A DNA stretch of 64,000 nucleotides from Dermatophagoides farinae (GCF_024713945.1 NC_134679.1:5523001-5587000), one strand, 5' to 3'; shown: positions 35,063-50,379, numbered from the stretch's first letter. Notes: generated from the letters alone by a model not told the origin. Made by a program: numbers and translations.

Positions 35063-35350
35063 TTACCGGAAAAACATCTGTATATATTATTTATATTATA
35101 TTATTTGTTGAATTTAATAAAATTCAAAATTATTACAAATATGATTGTGTATGTGTGTGTTTGTTTCATCATTTATTCATTACGATATTTTGTCACGAAA
35201 TCGATTCATTCACATATTTTAATGACCTTCCTATTCTATCTTCTCATCATTGTCATCAAGAAATATTAGATCTATCGATAATCAAAGATATCAACAAAAG
35301 AATAGATGAATAAATGATAAAAAAGAAAATTAGATTATATATAATTATAA

Positions 35351-35375
35351 TGATGATGATGATGATGATGATGAT
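35351..35375. repeat. (GAT)n microsatellite
   Basis: Uninterrupted ATG/GAT trinucleotide tract of about eight units, just after DENND1. Confidence 0.95.
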
Positions 35376-36330
35376 ACATGACTGATTCGATTGAAAAGAA
35401 AAAAAAAACATTTGATTTTATATGATTTCATCAAATCATCATAAATCATTTGAATATGCTACCAATGATGATGATGTATAAATGTTGATTCGAGGTTAAC
35501 GATGATGATGATCACAATAACTTGACTATACTATATATGATGTATTTGTTATATGAGATGCAAATGAAAAAAAAATGAAATGGTGATCAATCAATTGATG
35601 TGATTGACTACCGATCAATTGTTTGAATTGAAATCAAATCGAACACACGCACAGAGAGAGAGATAGAGAAAGATCACTATAGTCACTAGCCTCATTTATT
35701 TGTCTTGTTTGTCTTCCTTATAGTTTTTGTTTTAGGCCAATTGTTTTTTTTTTTAATGGTCAAATTGGAAAAATTATTGACAACGAATAAGAAATAATAA
35801 AAAAAAATCATAGTGAATGATCATCATCATCATCATCATCAGAAAACAATAACCATTTCATTTGCATAATAAAGCTCGTGTTCATCATTATCATCCTCAT
35901 TAAGTTGGATTATAAAACATCGTGCATCATATTTCATAATTGGAAATTATATTCGCTTGAATCATTTCTGAGAACAAAAAAAAAAGATAACAAAAACAAA
36001 AACAACAACAACAATAATTTGTTATTCAAATTCAATTTTAAAGTGTTTTTTTTTTTGTTTTCTTTTCCATCAATTACATCATACATGAACGATACACTTG
36101 TTATGTTTTTCAAAAAAAAAAAAAAAAAAACATTCGAATCGAATGTGTCATCTATAGTGCCATTCGATGAATTTGATAATGATGATGATGATGACACTCG
36201 ACACATTTGATATTTGTGCTAATCTTTCTAATGTGTGTCCAACAACATAATCAATCAATCAAAAAAAAAAAAAATTAAAATTAAAAATAGTTTATGTGTG
36301 TGTGTGTGTGTGACACTCGAAAGGATTACC

Positions 36331-36331
<1 letters not shown>

Positions 36332-36363
<32 letters not shown>
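36332..36363. repeat. (ATC)n microsatellite
   Basis: About ten ATC units, preceded by a (GT)n tract at 36,296-36,312. Typical of the many CAT-type repeats in the 35-64 kb region. Confidence 0.95.
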
Positions 36364-37626
36364 TTGATTCTTACAATGTCTATAAATACTAAATCGTTTG
36401 TGTTTTTTTTTTCGTTTCGGTGGATTATTGGGACAAAAAAAAATTTTTTTTTTCTTTTGTTCAAATCCATGTCATATATAATATAAGATGTTTAAGATGA
36501 TTAGATCGAAGAAGGAAGAACTTGTCAGCAATTGTGGTTTATTATTTTTATTATTTTTTTTTTCTGAAACAAAGCGATTCAAGCCAAGATGATGATGATG
36601 ATGGATAACTTAATTTTGTATGAATAGACGCCAATATCTACCGATATTTGGTGTCATCAATGCTGCAATATATTTTTTTTTTTGTTCTGATGATGCTGGT
36701 CAAGGTAATTTTAATCACAAAACCAGATAGGCGATCTTATCTCTAAGAGCAAGCCAGCCTAGTAGAGAGAAAAATCAATTTCTTTTTCTCGCAGTTACTG
36801 TAAAAATATTTGAATTTTTTTCAGTTATCGAAACCAGAAAAATAAAGTAGTTTTCTCTCACTTTTTTTTTAGTTGATGGGCAAACGAAAAAAAAATCCCA
36901 ATCATCATCAATGTGAATGAACGAAACTGGTGGATGGAAATTCAATCATCGAACATCATCATCATCATCATCATCATATATAATGAATGAATGGTAAACA
37001 TATTTCAATTAACCAACGAATACACAAAAATCCATCAGTGTATGTGTAATGATAAAGACAAATATTTGGCTCGATAAATCCATTCAGCTGCTTGTTGATT
37101 TGTATGTGTGTGTGTGTCTGTCTGTGGGTATTTATATCACGATCTTCGGATTGAAAACACAGAAGGAACTCAGTGGTCGGTCGTTCGCATGGAAATTTAT
37201 GTTATGACTACTTTTTGACGATCATGATCATGATGATGATGGTGGTGGTGGCTCTGGCCAAAAACGAAAATGACCAGATTATTGAATGAAATTCGAAAAA
37301 AAGGGTAAAGAAAAACCCGTTATGTATTGTGACCAGTTATAAAAAAAAATGTATTTCAAACAATTATACAGACAGACATTTAGTGATGTTGACATTAAAA
37401 TCTCTGTTGTTGTTGTTGTTATCGTGGTCGTTTTCATTTAAAAATTGATTGATCTAATATTTGACAGTGGTGGCCATCTTATTTGATGATCATTCTATTC
37501 GTGATGGATTAAAAGCATTCAACTACCAGTTTGAACAAAATGAATAAATGAAAATCAATGGAAAAAATGTCTATTTCTTTTTCCCCTGGGCTTAGGGAAA
37601 TTGTTTACATTTGAAGGCATTCAACT

Positions 37627-37651
37627 ACAACAACAACAACAACAACAACAA
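37627..37651. repeat. (CAA)n microsatellite
   Basis: About eight CAA units. Similar (CAA)n/(GTT)n tracts recur on both strands through the desert, for example at 38,680, 39,978, 51,050 and 61,700. Confidence 0.95.
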
Positions 37652-38467
37652 TGGATGCTAAGATAAGAAATGATAATGGAGATACGTCAACATTCGACAA
37701 CAACAACAACGAAAAAAATTGAAATGAATGAACGAAAAAAAAAATCTAAAGAAAAAAAAATGAAATGAAATTCAACAAATAAATTTTAAATCATCATAAA
37801 TGAACAAAAATTCATACCAGAAAAGTTTTAAATGTTAGAAAAAAAAGAGATAAATCTGGTTCCTAACAGAAATATGATCCAAAAAAAAAAAACACTCGAA
37901 CAACAGGATATCTCTAAATCTACCTTACCTGGTCATATGTTTGTTGTTATAGCTGAGATTTTTTTTTTATCAGCGCCCTCGAAAGAGAAATTGTTCGAAA
38001 CATTCTCTTCGACATTTTTCTCCGATGATAACGATGATGATAGTTCCAAAAAAAAAAAAAAAAAAACATTGAAGAGACGACGACGACGATGATGATGATA
38101 ATAATCTTCGTTGTTTTCTCTCTCTTCATCACTCTCTTTATGGCTTGTATCACTTTTTTTTGTTCTCTTTTTTTTCCTTGCTTGATCCTGAATGAATGAA
38201 TGAACAACAACAAGTCTAGCGATCCACTTTGTTGGAATTTTTACATTTGTGTTGGATTCATCAACAACATTACGACGCGGTGTGTGTGTGTGCAAAAAGT
38301 GGTTGATTGTTGCTTGCTTACTTTTTTCCAATGTGGTTTCATCAGTGTGTGTGTGTCAGCTGTGAATGGTGGTTTTTCAAGATTCTTTAATCGAAAAATT
38401 TTTTTTCTTTTTTACATACCAGATTAAATTGGGTGATGATTTTATAATCATGTCCGTTGTCCATTCA

Positions 38468-38499
<32 letters not shown>

Positions 38500-41400
38500 T
38501 TTTTGGTATTTTGTTTTTTGTTTGTTGTTATTTTTATAAAAATCATCACAATTTGGTGATTGTTAATGATGCAAGTTTGTTCGTATGTTCATCATAGTCA
38601 AATTTCTATACTCTTAATCATTTAAATTGAACAAGAAAAAAAAGTGGCTCACTATAGTATCGAAGTAACAAATTGACAACAACAACAACAACAACAACAA
38701 TCACCGACGACCATCGATCGAAATTAAAGTGAAAACAAATTTTTCTTTTTCTTTTTTTCTGTAAATCGAACATATATCAATTCAATCGAACCTACCGACA
38801 ACAAATGTTACATGATTATAATTGTAATCAACAACAACAACAGAAATCCCCCATTGATTAAAATTGAATTCGACACTTGAACACGTTGGTTTAGTTGGTT
38901 AGTTGGTTGGTTGGTTTGTTGGTTGGTCGGTTGGTCGAACCAATCAACCGATCAAGCCATCATCCAAACTGGCAAATGAAAAAAAAAATTAGAAAATTTT
39001 CAATCCACTTTTAAGCTCCAACGATTCAATCATCATCACCATCATCACTTTCGATGAAACTTGATTTTTCATCTGTTGTCCATCTTATGTCCTGGATAAT
39101 TTAAACGACCCCGGACACAACAACAACAACAACGTCACTTTCTTCGGGCGACACAAATTTAGCAAACAAGTGGAATTATTTCGTCTCTCATCCATTTCAT
39201 CTTGCACTGCGCTATATTATATTATACTGGATTTAATCAACTTGTTGTAGCCGTGCACACAACTTACGACCACGTTCAATGTCCGATTGCGTTTATTACT
39301 TATATCGTTTTGTTCCATGCCATTCTCATAATCATCATCATCATCATCATCATGAAGATGAAGAGATAATCTTTGACCATCACTTCGGATTTAGTTTTTT
39401 TTGTGTGTGTGTATGTGTATGTGTTTGTTTATATCATAATCATCAAATTGAATTCATTTTTTCTTTAAACAACAACGACGAAAAAAACAACAACAACAAC
39501 TTCATTTGTTCTGTTGTTGACCGGTTGGCCATCATTAAATTAAATAAGATTCATATATGAACACGTAGATCTCTCTCTTTCTTTCTCATCTATTCAGTGA
39601 TTGTCACCAAACCAATTTATACTAAAAAAATCACATAATGTATGTTTCTAGGTTTTATAAAATTGTCTCAGTAAAATCGCCAAAATGAACAACATTAAAT
39701 AATTTAATTAAATTTTTTTTTTTTGCATTGAAATGAAAAAAATCAATGGTCCAATCCACATACAATTCAACAACTATCACATACTAATGATTATTCATAT
39801 TTTGAATGGTCATAAAATTCGACCAAGTGTAACCTCATTTTTTTTTTTTTTTTTTTTGTTTCTTCTTGGCTAAATTCTGTATTGTGTTTTTATGTGTGAA
39901 AAAAAAAATTTTCATTTTTGTTTCTCATTGTGATCAATTGTAGAATAATCAAAAACAACTTCCGGGTATGTAATAACAACAACAACAACAACAAAATTCA
40001 ACAATTACCATATCAACAAAATCATTTGCGTGTATGTTTATATAAGCATTTCGATCATAGGTAGCTTATTTGCAAATCATCATCATCATTTGTGATTGAT
40101 GATTGAATTTCATCTCCTCTTTTCCATACCAGCAGTTAATTTATAGGATATATGCAGATTTGAATATATCCGAATGTTATTGAGCTACTGACTAGTTTTA
40201 TTTAATGTGTGCGTGTATGTTCGTTTGTCTGATTAATTAATTATTATCATTTCACCATTCTCGATTCATTCGGTCGGCACGACCGATCTGTACAATTTGT
40301 GTGATTGTGTGCTAAAAAGTGTCTATATTTTTTTTCGATTATGTCATTATATTCGAGATGAACAAACGGAAATATACGTTTTTCAATTTCAAATAGTACT
40401 GTTCGTGAAGACATTTTCATCATCATCATCATCATTTTTCACTGTACTTACAACATTGAACACGTTATATTATTGATAAAAGGTATGTATTTTTTACTTT
40501 AATTTATGTCCCCCACACACACACATACACACACAGATTGAAAGATACAAAATTTCAATTTTATGGAACGTGCACATCTGTTTTTTTTAATATAAATAAA
40601 AAAAAAATGCCATCCATTTAGTAATAGTGATGATGAACTATTTATCATCATCATCATCATGGTCATTATTTATTTCACTAAGGACTTGGTATATGAAAAT
40701 TCTTGGGTTTTTTTTCTTTTCAAAACTCTTTACATCTGATATATAGTTTTGTTTTAGTTCTGAATTTTGAAATTATTTTATTTACAATATATATATAGAG
40801 TATTTGTACAACGTTGTACAAATAACTTGTGGAGAACAATATGTTTGTCTTTGACACTTGAAATGTTTGTACAGTAAATATCGGATTCTAAAGTGGTTGT
40901 TTTTTTTTTTTTTTTTTTGATGATTAATCATACTATACTACTAACTATATAATACCACATATATGCAGATATAGTTTTTTGAACAAGTGAATTGAACAAA
41001 TAAACATTGGCTTTGTATCAATATTGATAATCATTTGTTTGATTTTTTTTTTGTTCAACTGTACTGTTAATATTTATAGCCACAAAAAAAATTCCCTTAC
41101 ACAATGACGATGGATTTATCGAAAAATCGATTTATCTCACCCTTTGGGCCACACATTCATTTTGGATGTATGTTTTCGATTGTTCCAAATCATTGAATCC
41201 TTATATTCATTGGATTTATGTTTCCGTTTCGACAAAATGTATTTATTTTTTCGCTGTTTTTTATTTCGTTATTTGTTTGTTTTGCAATTTTTTTTTTACT
41301 GTGATTCAATTCAATTCGATTTATAGCAGAAAGTGTAATGTTTACAATTTTTTTTTCTCTTTGACGATCACGCTCATTACCCATTTGAATGAATGAGGTT

Positions 41401-44400
41401 GAATGTCCATTTTTATTTTTGAACATCATACATACATACATACATTTAGTTTGTGTGACTGTGAAAAAAAGATTTTTCCTTTTTCATAATAATAATGACG
41501 ATGATAATGAGGGTAATTTCGATGCTGTAATAATAATGGTTTAGTATTTTATCCGGTCGTTTCCTAGTCTATTTACTATCTTTATATATACAGTACACAT
41601 CAGTCTACATCATATTCACGCACGCTATTCAAAATACAAGATAAAAAACCAACTTGGATTTAAAGAAATGAAAATGAATTGCCAATTGCCGCTGGTATAG
41701 GCAATTCATACAAAACAAACAGTACCTTTGGGTGAAAATTGAAATTTCATTTTATTTTTTTTTTAATCTTAAATCAAATATAATAATTAATTGACCATGG
41801 TGAAATGAATGATAAATGACGATTGACAATTACCTTTCAGTACAATTTTTTTTTCTCATTCGTTTTATTTGTTTCCTGTTTTCATTGATCGTGTATCGAT
41901 TGTTTATGAATTTTTGTTGTTGTTGTTATTAATGGCCTAAATTGTTGATGAGCCAAGTAATTTATAATTCAATGGCAATATTTCGTAATTTGAATCTTTA
42001 ATTTTTGAGAAAAAGATGGAGAGAGAGAGAAAAAAAACTAAACGGATATGTAAATTATTACATCATCATCATATTATCTTTATGTATGTTGTTTATAATC
42101 ATCAAAGTTGAAGGTATATTTTTTTCCCATCATTATGATCTAGTTTACTTTACTATTTAATATTCTCATATCACATCTTTAATAATTGGCCAAATAACTT
42201 GAATTTCAATTTTGAAAAATTAAAAATTTTCTTTTATTATTTACGAATTGTAATCGGATCGTATGTGTATGTATGAATGAATGAATAAATGAATATATGG
42301 TACATCTGTTGCTTATTTTTTTTGTCGGTGAGGCTGATGATGATGACCAAAGGTCATTAAATGTATAAGGTGCACACACACACACACCTGAACTTGTATC
42401 CATGTACCTATTTCATTTCATTTCATTTTCTTCAACAAAAAAAACATCATCATCAGATGTTTAAGAACATAGAAATTCAATCATCAAAGAGTTTATTTGT
42501 GCCGGTTATTATTATGCCAAGAAAAAAAACGGGTACTGATTTTCTTTCATAGAAAAAAACTAGGTCAAGTTATGAACATACACATACACACACTATCATA
42601 ATAATAAGGATACAAATATGATGATGTGTTTTACCTGATGTAGTATGTTTTCATTCATTCATTTATTGAGCATTCATCCTGAAAACAGGGCCAATTTGTT
42701 GAATAATAACAATTTCTTTGTGTGTGTGCTATATGATGAATGGTTCATCATCATCATCATATTCTCATTCTAATATCAACTATTTAAACATTTTTTTCTG
42801 GGACAACCAACAAACAAAGGTTACCTTTTTCTTAAAAAATACTACACACACATACACAGACATTCGTTGTTCTGGTAATAATTTTTCAATTGTGGTAATT
42901 ATATGTGGTTATTTACAATGATTTGATTTTGAAGTTCAAAAATTTTTTTTCACTAGAATTTCGTCCTTTATAAAACAATCGGATATTGTGCCCGATTGAT
43001 GTGTGTGTGTGTGTGTTTTCTTTATGTGATGATGAAATTAAAAGTAGCAAACTTTAGTTTCATCTTTTTTTCGTTTCCATTAGCAATGATTGTATGTGAT
43101 TTAGTTTTTTTTTCCTATTCAATAACTAATCCAAAGTAGTTGAACTTGTCTATTTCGTTTGTGACACATGTTTTTATTTATTATTATTATTATTTTTTTT
43201 TTGTATAAAAGTATCACATTCGAAAAATAAATTCGACTGAATGACTGACTGACTGACATGGAAAAACAATTATTGCTCATTCATTCACTAAATATCTATC
43301 TATCTTTTTGTCATCATTTCCAATTGTTTTGTGCTTCTCGATCATTATTGTTGTCTTTACCTTTGATGATGATGATGATAATGATGTGTCTTCCCTTTTG
43401 GATAAGTTTATTTTATATATTTATTCTGAATAACATGCTCGAATTAGAGATGTGTGTGTGTGCATTTTGATACAGGTGAAAGATTTACAGATTTGTGTTT
43501 CATTACAATAGCACCTTTCGTTTCAAATGTCAATCTTGTTGTTATTATTGTTGTAGGATTTGACCCATAAACAAATACAGACAAATAACCATAATAATAT
43601 TCGGTTACTTGATCAACTTATAGTTGTAAAAGAGAAAAAAAATCGGATCCATTTTCTGGCAAAAAAAAATTCTCCTTATTAATCATTGAATCAGGATTGA
43701 CTTAATTTTGTCGAATGCAAAGTTTTTCATTTTCTGTATATGTGTGTGTGATTCATTAAAATCCAGCTTCTTTTTATTATCTCATCACTTTCCATTTTTG
43801 TCACCTTTTTTTAGCACAGTTAAAAAAATTTTTGAATTCAATTCAAATCATGTCTACACACACATACACACACAGATAAAAACATCGATCTTGTTAGTTG
43901 GAAATTTTCTTTTTTTTCCATCATTACAATCGTATCATCATGATAATAACAACATTTGAAACAACAATAGTTTAATTTTAAAGATTTACAGATCTTTTAG
44001 TGACATCGCGTTTTTCATCGCTTGATGATGATAATATCCGAAAAAAAACAATATACAAAATATAATGTATATGACAACTTTAATTGTGTTTGATGTCATT
44101 TATGGATGGCTACAATTATTTCCTGTCAGACAGTACGTTGATAATAATGTTCATAAGTAATTTTCACGCGACAAAAATGCTCTATTTTTTTTCTCGCCTG
44201 AATTTTTCAATTCACATCAATTCAATTGTGATTTTTAATGTTCATTTTTTCGTTGTTGTTGTTGTTTAGAACTCATGTTATTTTTATGATTCTTGCTCAG
44301 GAAAAAAAATGTCAAATTGTGATGATGATGATGATGATAAAATAATGAACAACATCAACACAACAGTCACATTAACATAAAAATGTTGGATTCAATCAAA

Positions 44401-44860
44401 TGTCTCCCTAAGAAATCTTATTATAAAAAATGTGATGATGATTTTTTTTTACAATTTTCAATTTTTTTTTTTTTTTGATTTTCAAAACTTGACTTTTTGT
44501 CATTATAAACATCAATATATTATATTCTTATTCATTCATCACTATGCTTTTGTTTTTCACTTGTTGAGTAATGAATGGATGAATGAATGAATGAATAACT
44601 TATGCAAAAGTCCTAGTGAAAAAGCATATCAACAATCATCACTATTGAAATGTAATTGTCATCATTTGAATTTGTATTAATTTAGCCATAATAATGATTG
44701 TAATGAGAATATAGCATCATTTGATTGTATATATGGATATTGATGATGATGATATAAAATTGACCATGTTCAGTCATTTCATCAATTGATTATACAATAA
44801 TATTTCATTATTGTCTTTTTTTTGTTCTTTCAAAAGAATGAATGGATAAATCTCTAGGCA

Positions 44861-44883
44861 ATATATATATATATATATATATA
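44861..44883. repeat. (TA)n microsatellite
   Basis: Eleven uninterrupted AT units. Confidence 0.95.
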
Positions 44884-46086
44884 ATCATCATACCAATCTG
44901 ATCGATCGATTGTGACATCGAAATAAATTCAAAAATCAAAACAATAGGATCACAGAAAAAAAAACAGTCTAATAGTAGTAATGTATTTTTTTCTTGTTCA
45001 TTTCTCCTATTTCTTTCTATGTGTGTGTGTGTATGTGCCAATTCGTCAATTTTTTGTTGTTGTTATTTCTGTTGACAAGTTGATTGTTTCATCATCATCA
45101 TCATCATCATGAAGGTATATCATATGATATGATATTATTCTGAAAAAGTTAATTCTTTAATTATTTTCTTCTTTTTTCTACTTTCACATATATGTGATTA
45201 AATTATTTCTCTCTGCTGAAAAAGAGTGAACATTTGCCAAAGAAAATCTTTTTTTTTCTGGTTGCCATGGTTGCCGCCGTCATCGACCCTATGACAAACT
45301 TAATGTTGACTTTCAATTTCGTAAACGATGATGATGATATTATAATTGTCATTTTCATCAGGCCATTTCATTTATTTTTATAAACAGGTGTTTTACAGGT
45401 GAACAAAGAGGCTAGTTTTCAGTTCTGGTTTGTCGATTAAAAATTTCGTGAATGATAGTATTTTCATGTGTGTGTATGTGTTTTTTTCCAGCAACAAACA
45501 TTCTTCTGATGATAAATATGGGACAAATGAAATTGACTTGCTTTATCCTATCGTTATTTATAGAGATAGTTATCATCGCAAGACAAGATGCCATGACAAA
45601 ATTGTTGTTGTTGTCCTCTATAACACCCCGTTTGTTTGAAAATAAAAAAAATTTAATGAAAACAAAATGAAGACACACCGGTTTTTCTCAACCCTAAATG
45701 ATGATAGCCAAATCATTGGCTGTTAGAAAATTCACTTTCATATAAGAAATGAAATCTCGTTTTTTTTTATAATAATTTAATTTTAATCACTTGCGGCCGG
45801 TTTTTTTTTTTTGATTTAAATATAGTGAATAATGATTAAATCTTTATAATTAGGATAGATTACATTTCAAATTATCATTTTCCATCCATCAGTTCATGAT
45901 ATTGATCATGACCGTACCGGTATTTAATTTTATTTGCGGTCATTATCCTTTAATCAGTACACTGCACTCACCATAAATAATTTTTGATGATTTTGTTAAT
46001 GACAATTTTTTTTTTAAACAAACTATAGATCCATAAGTAATTGTTTTCAATATTTTGTTTTTCTTACAGATTTTTTCATCATCAGA

Positions 46087-46212
46087 ATGATTAGTCGTCG
46101 AAGAATATTATCCCGATCACGGGATGAACTTATGAATGGCCAATATCCAGATAATTATAATCCATATGAAGAAGAAGAAGATGTCTGGTATTCCAAAGAT
46201 AAATTATTAAAG
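46087..46212 (+). CDS. Isolated first coding exon of a long gene, possibly MH2-like (Expansion family)
   Basis: A 42-codon exon with a clean acceptor (TTTTTCTTACAG, ending 46,069), an ATG at 46,087 and donor AAG|GTAGGT at phase 0. It encodes MISRRRILSRSRDELMNG followed by YNPYEEEEDVWYSKDKLLK. The basic Ser-rich start and the acidic EEEEDVWYSKDKLL segment look like a real protein and not simple-repeat translation, and codon use differs from the surroundings. The VWYxKDKLxK segment resembles, from memory, the region just before the MH2-like domain of the arthropod Expansion family; treat that as a guess. The acceptor shows at least one untranslated exon upstream. No following exon is visible in the next 18 kb, so the next intron is very long or the rest lies beyond the window. 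Confidence 0.6.
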
Positions 46213-47367
46213 GTAGGTTGTTGTTGTTTTGTTTTTTAATTTTGTTTCATTCATTATAACTTTTGATACAAAGAAAAAACTAAACGTTCACGTTAACCGT
46301 ACGTGTTTATGTGACAAACACTTGTTGAATACGATATATCGATGTTATCATATGTTGATCATAAAATTTTTTTCTAATTTTATTACTCACATTATCCATA
46401 TATAACAAAATTGTATTGAAAAGCATAAGGAAATCATCTTTCTTTTCATGTATTTCCTTTTGTTGAAATCATGTCAGTAATGAATAGCCATCATCATTTT
46501 TTGTCGGCGTCGGCAGCAATTTGTCTTGTTATCATCATAATGATTGTTTATTGTCATCATCATCATCATCATCGTTATCGATGTCAATGTCCATATGAAG
46601 AGAACATTTTTTTTCATTCTTTGTTGTTGTTGTTGTTGTTTTTGTTATTGTTCATCATATATTGATTCATACAACAGAATGATGATGTTTTTTCCTGCTA
46701 TAGCATTGAAGCTTCAAACAAGGGAGAGAAAGAGAATGATGAATGAATGATGGATATGATTTTCTCAATCAAAATCAATGAATAGATGAATGAAAAATTT
46801 CAAATACAACACGACGAAATCCAATGTGTGTGTGTGTCTGACCATAAACCTTGATCTGTCTGTCTTGATTTCATACCAATGATGGAAATGCTTTTTCATC
46901 AGAATAAAACTTTCAATTTTTGCCTCCGCTCCATACACCCTTTCCAAGAAAAAAAATGCTAATCCATTTGGATCAGTAGCATAGAATTATTATTCTGTTC
47001 TTTTTATGGCAATTATTATATGTTCAATTTTTACTATTTTTTCCTAAAATCAAGCATTCATTTCAATTTCATTTTTTCTTCTTTTTTCGTTCATCTATAA
47101 TCAAGCATGATGATGAAAAATGAGGTCAATCAATTTCAACATGGTCATGATCATAATCATTACAAAAAAATGCATCCAAATTGTATATAACTCTTGTTGT
47201 ATGGTGGTGTGCCAAGATTAACTTTAGACTCTTTTTCCAAAAAAAAAATGTATGCTCCAATGTCTACATGAATAGCTTGTAGCCTAAAACATCGAATCTA
47301 GGTAAAATCAATTTCATTATCCAAATTTTTCGGGTTCTACAAATCATTTTTAGCATCAACAACAACT

Positions 47368-47390
47368 CACACACACACACACACACACAC
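47368..47390. repeat. (CA)n microsatellite
   Basis: About eleven CA units. Confidence 0.9.
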
Positions 47391-50379
47391 GACTATATTT
47401 ATAAATGGATATGCCCTTTGTGACTAATCAAATCGTTCAAATATAATCATCTTCAACTTGTTTTTGGTGATTTTTTTTTTGTTATTATTATTTTCTTGGC
47501 GTCAACATAATGAGATATCATATTATCGGTTTGGTCATTAGGTCAATGTTGTGAATGGCCGTTAGCATGGTCATTATGTTCATCATCATCATCATCATCC
47601 TGACCATTGAATATTGAAAAAAAAATCACATTCGATCGATCGATTTTTAACATTTTTGATCGATTGATCAATCCATCATTTGTTGATCTTTCTCTCTTTT
47701 TTTCTCTATCCAATGTTTGATTATTAATCAAAAAAAAAAAGATTGAACTTCATTGCCATTTCGTTGAATGAATTCGCAGTCTACAAATTATTGAAGACTT
47801 TTTAAATTCGAAATTCAATTCATTTTCAATACTCTTTCATCAGATGGATGGATTTAAGTTTGAATTCAGAAGCAATTGAAAAATTATGTTTTTTTTTCTC
47901 AAATCATTAATATTGGACAATGATGATTTTTTTTTCTAATAATTTTATTTTGTCATGAAGAAACCTTCGAAAAAAATTTTTTTTATTATGTTCAGGTTAT
48001 CTAAAAATATTTTATATCACAATTGTCTGTGAATCATACAACAACATCAATATTACAGTGATCAGATCACACAGTTAACATAATAATAATAATGGCTATA
48101 TATACGAATCATGGATTTCAATCATATGGCCACACAAGGTCTTTGGTCCTGGGTGTGATAGAAAAAAAGAAAGAAAAAAACGAAAGTAATCGATTCGATT
48201 CAAATCGATTTGAAATTTGATCATCATGATGATGAAAAACAAGCATCGAATAAAGAATAGTCCATTAGTCAGTGTGTGTGTAACCATTGACACCTTGTTT
48301 GTCAAAATATTATATAGCTCATTAGCTCTAAATAAAGTTTCTCCCCTTTTTTTTCCATGTTCCAAATTTGAAACTTTTTTTTTCTTTAAATCATTTCATT
48401 TCATTTTTATTTACGCAATGAATATTTGCCCTTTGAACATATTTTTCACTAAACAAAAGCTAAAATAAAAATCAGGGCATTTATTTTGTGGTTGTGGTTG
48501 TGTGTGTGTGTGTGTTTTTTTTAATTTTATTTTTCCATAATATTCATTTGATTTTCATCATTATTATGATGATGATGATGTCCAAAATTGAACTATCTCT
48601 TTTTTATGTATTTTTTTGGGCCTTGTCGAAACATTCAAAAATAAAAAATGAATAATATGAAGCCAATCTGTTGTTCCAACTGATTATTATATTGTTTGAT
48701 GATCTTTAAAAAAAAATGAGAAACCATTTGAACCACTTTTCAAAACATTGTCATCCGTCATTGGCATTGAATTCATAGAAAGTCCGGCGGGCAATTTTTT
48801 TTTCTTTTTTTTTGATCGCTTTGGAACACACATATGCAACACAAACAAATAGATTCGGTTGTTCATTGCATTTCATTGTTTATTATTATTATGTGGCTTC
48901 TCCCTTGACTTGAACTCTCTTCGGGTGGTTTCTCCACCAACACCACCACCACCACCACTACCTTATATAACTTATCATCATAATTGGGTGTGTATGTTTG
49001 TGTCTGATACTGATAGCGATGATAACATTAATGCATCATTAATGAGCGTGTAGCTAAAATAAAGTTAATCAAAAATTAACGATTATCATACACAATGGAA
49101 TTTATAAAAAAGCTAAAGTTGTCAAATCACTGTAAGCTCTCTGTATGTTGATCTGTTGTCCTTTATCTTTGGTTTGAACTTAACTTTTTTTTATATTTTG
49201 TTTTGTTTGTGGAAATTCCGTCATTGCATCATCATCATCATCATTCATCACTATTTGTTGAATTATTATGACGACGACTACTACTTCTATATAAAAGCCA
49301 CATAATCTTGTTAAAAAAAAATTTTTTTTTCTGCCAAAACGGAAAAAGCGCTTTTCATCGATGCTTTTGTATCTTTTTTTCTGATGAACGGATGGAATGA
49401 ATGAATATGCGAGTTTCCTTTTAATCCGTTTACTGTTTGTTCGAGTATAAAAGCATTATTATTTTTCTTCTTTCTTCTCATTCTTGGACAATAGTTTTAT
49501 TATATTGTTGTATTGAACTGTCTGTATGTGTGTGTGTGTGTGTGTTAATATGTGGACAATGTACACATTGATGATGATGATGATGATGGTGGGCATCAAA
49601 ATAATATGGAGAAAGTGGATCTCTTTTTTTTCTTGGTCCATTCATAATGGCATGATGAAGATGATGATGATGATGATGATGACAGCTGACGATTCAAATT
49701 GTCATTCAAATTTTAACCGGAATTTTTTTTTGTTAAAAATAAATTTTTTTTATCCATTCTAAATCCATGTGTGTGTGTGACTTTTCACTTTCATTCAATA
49801 AATATTTTTTCATCATCATCATTCTCTATAAATATAATAATGATGTGTCCGATATATTGTGTATGTGTGCTATTCTGACTTAATTTTGTTTTTTTTTTCA
49901 TATGGGAAATTAGTTACCGGATTTTTCTATTCATTTTTATTGATTGTTTGCCTGTGAGTGTGTGTTTGTTAATCCAAGTTTTTTTTTTGAAATGAAAAAA
50001 ATGTCTCAAGTTCTTGTGATGAGGTAATTATTATCAAGACAGGCAAAAAAACCATTAAATCTTTGCTTTTTCAAACTTTTCACTAATGAAAAAATGATGT
50101 GATTTGTGTGTGTGTGTGTGTTTCAGCAAAGAGTTTATTTATTTATTCATTTTTTTGAGAAAGAAATTCGCTGGACAATCGTTTGGCAAAATTGGCAATT
50201 CAATTGACAAATTTAGATTTGAAATCATTAGATTTTTTTTCGCTTTATATCAAGAGCTTTGTTTCGATCCAAATTCAATTTCGTTATTATTAATTCCAAT
50301 GAATTTTTTTTTTTCTTGAGAAATTTGGCCATCAAATTCAAAAAAAAACGGACTAAGCTATTTGGATTAGATTGACTAG

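Larger units (their letters stand above)
35063..46069. other. 11 kb gene-poor, repeat-rich region
   Basis: AT-rich DNA packed with (CAT)n, (CAA)n, (GT)n and poly(A/T) tracts. Open frames here are made of these repeats (poly-Met, poly-His, poly-Asn) and have no family. Possibly the promoter and first intron of the gene whose coding exon sits at 46,087. A possible start site is at about 37,170: CTCAGTGGTCGGTCGTTCG, an arthropod-type TCAGT initiator about 35-40 bases after TTTATATC. I see no other supported gene. Confidence 0.5.

Noticed and set aside
35820-36370. Regular ATC/GAT repeats that might suggest a CRISPR-like array
   Set aside because: Pure trinucleotide microsatellites without spacers, in a eukaryotic genome.
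37933-38331. 132-codon open frame on the minus strand
   Set aside because: Lys/Arg/Phe-rich low-complexity sequence over A-runs and GAC/GAT repeats; the opposite strand is open too.
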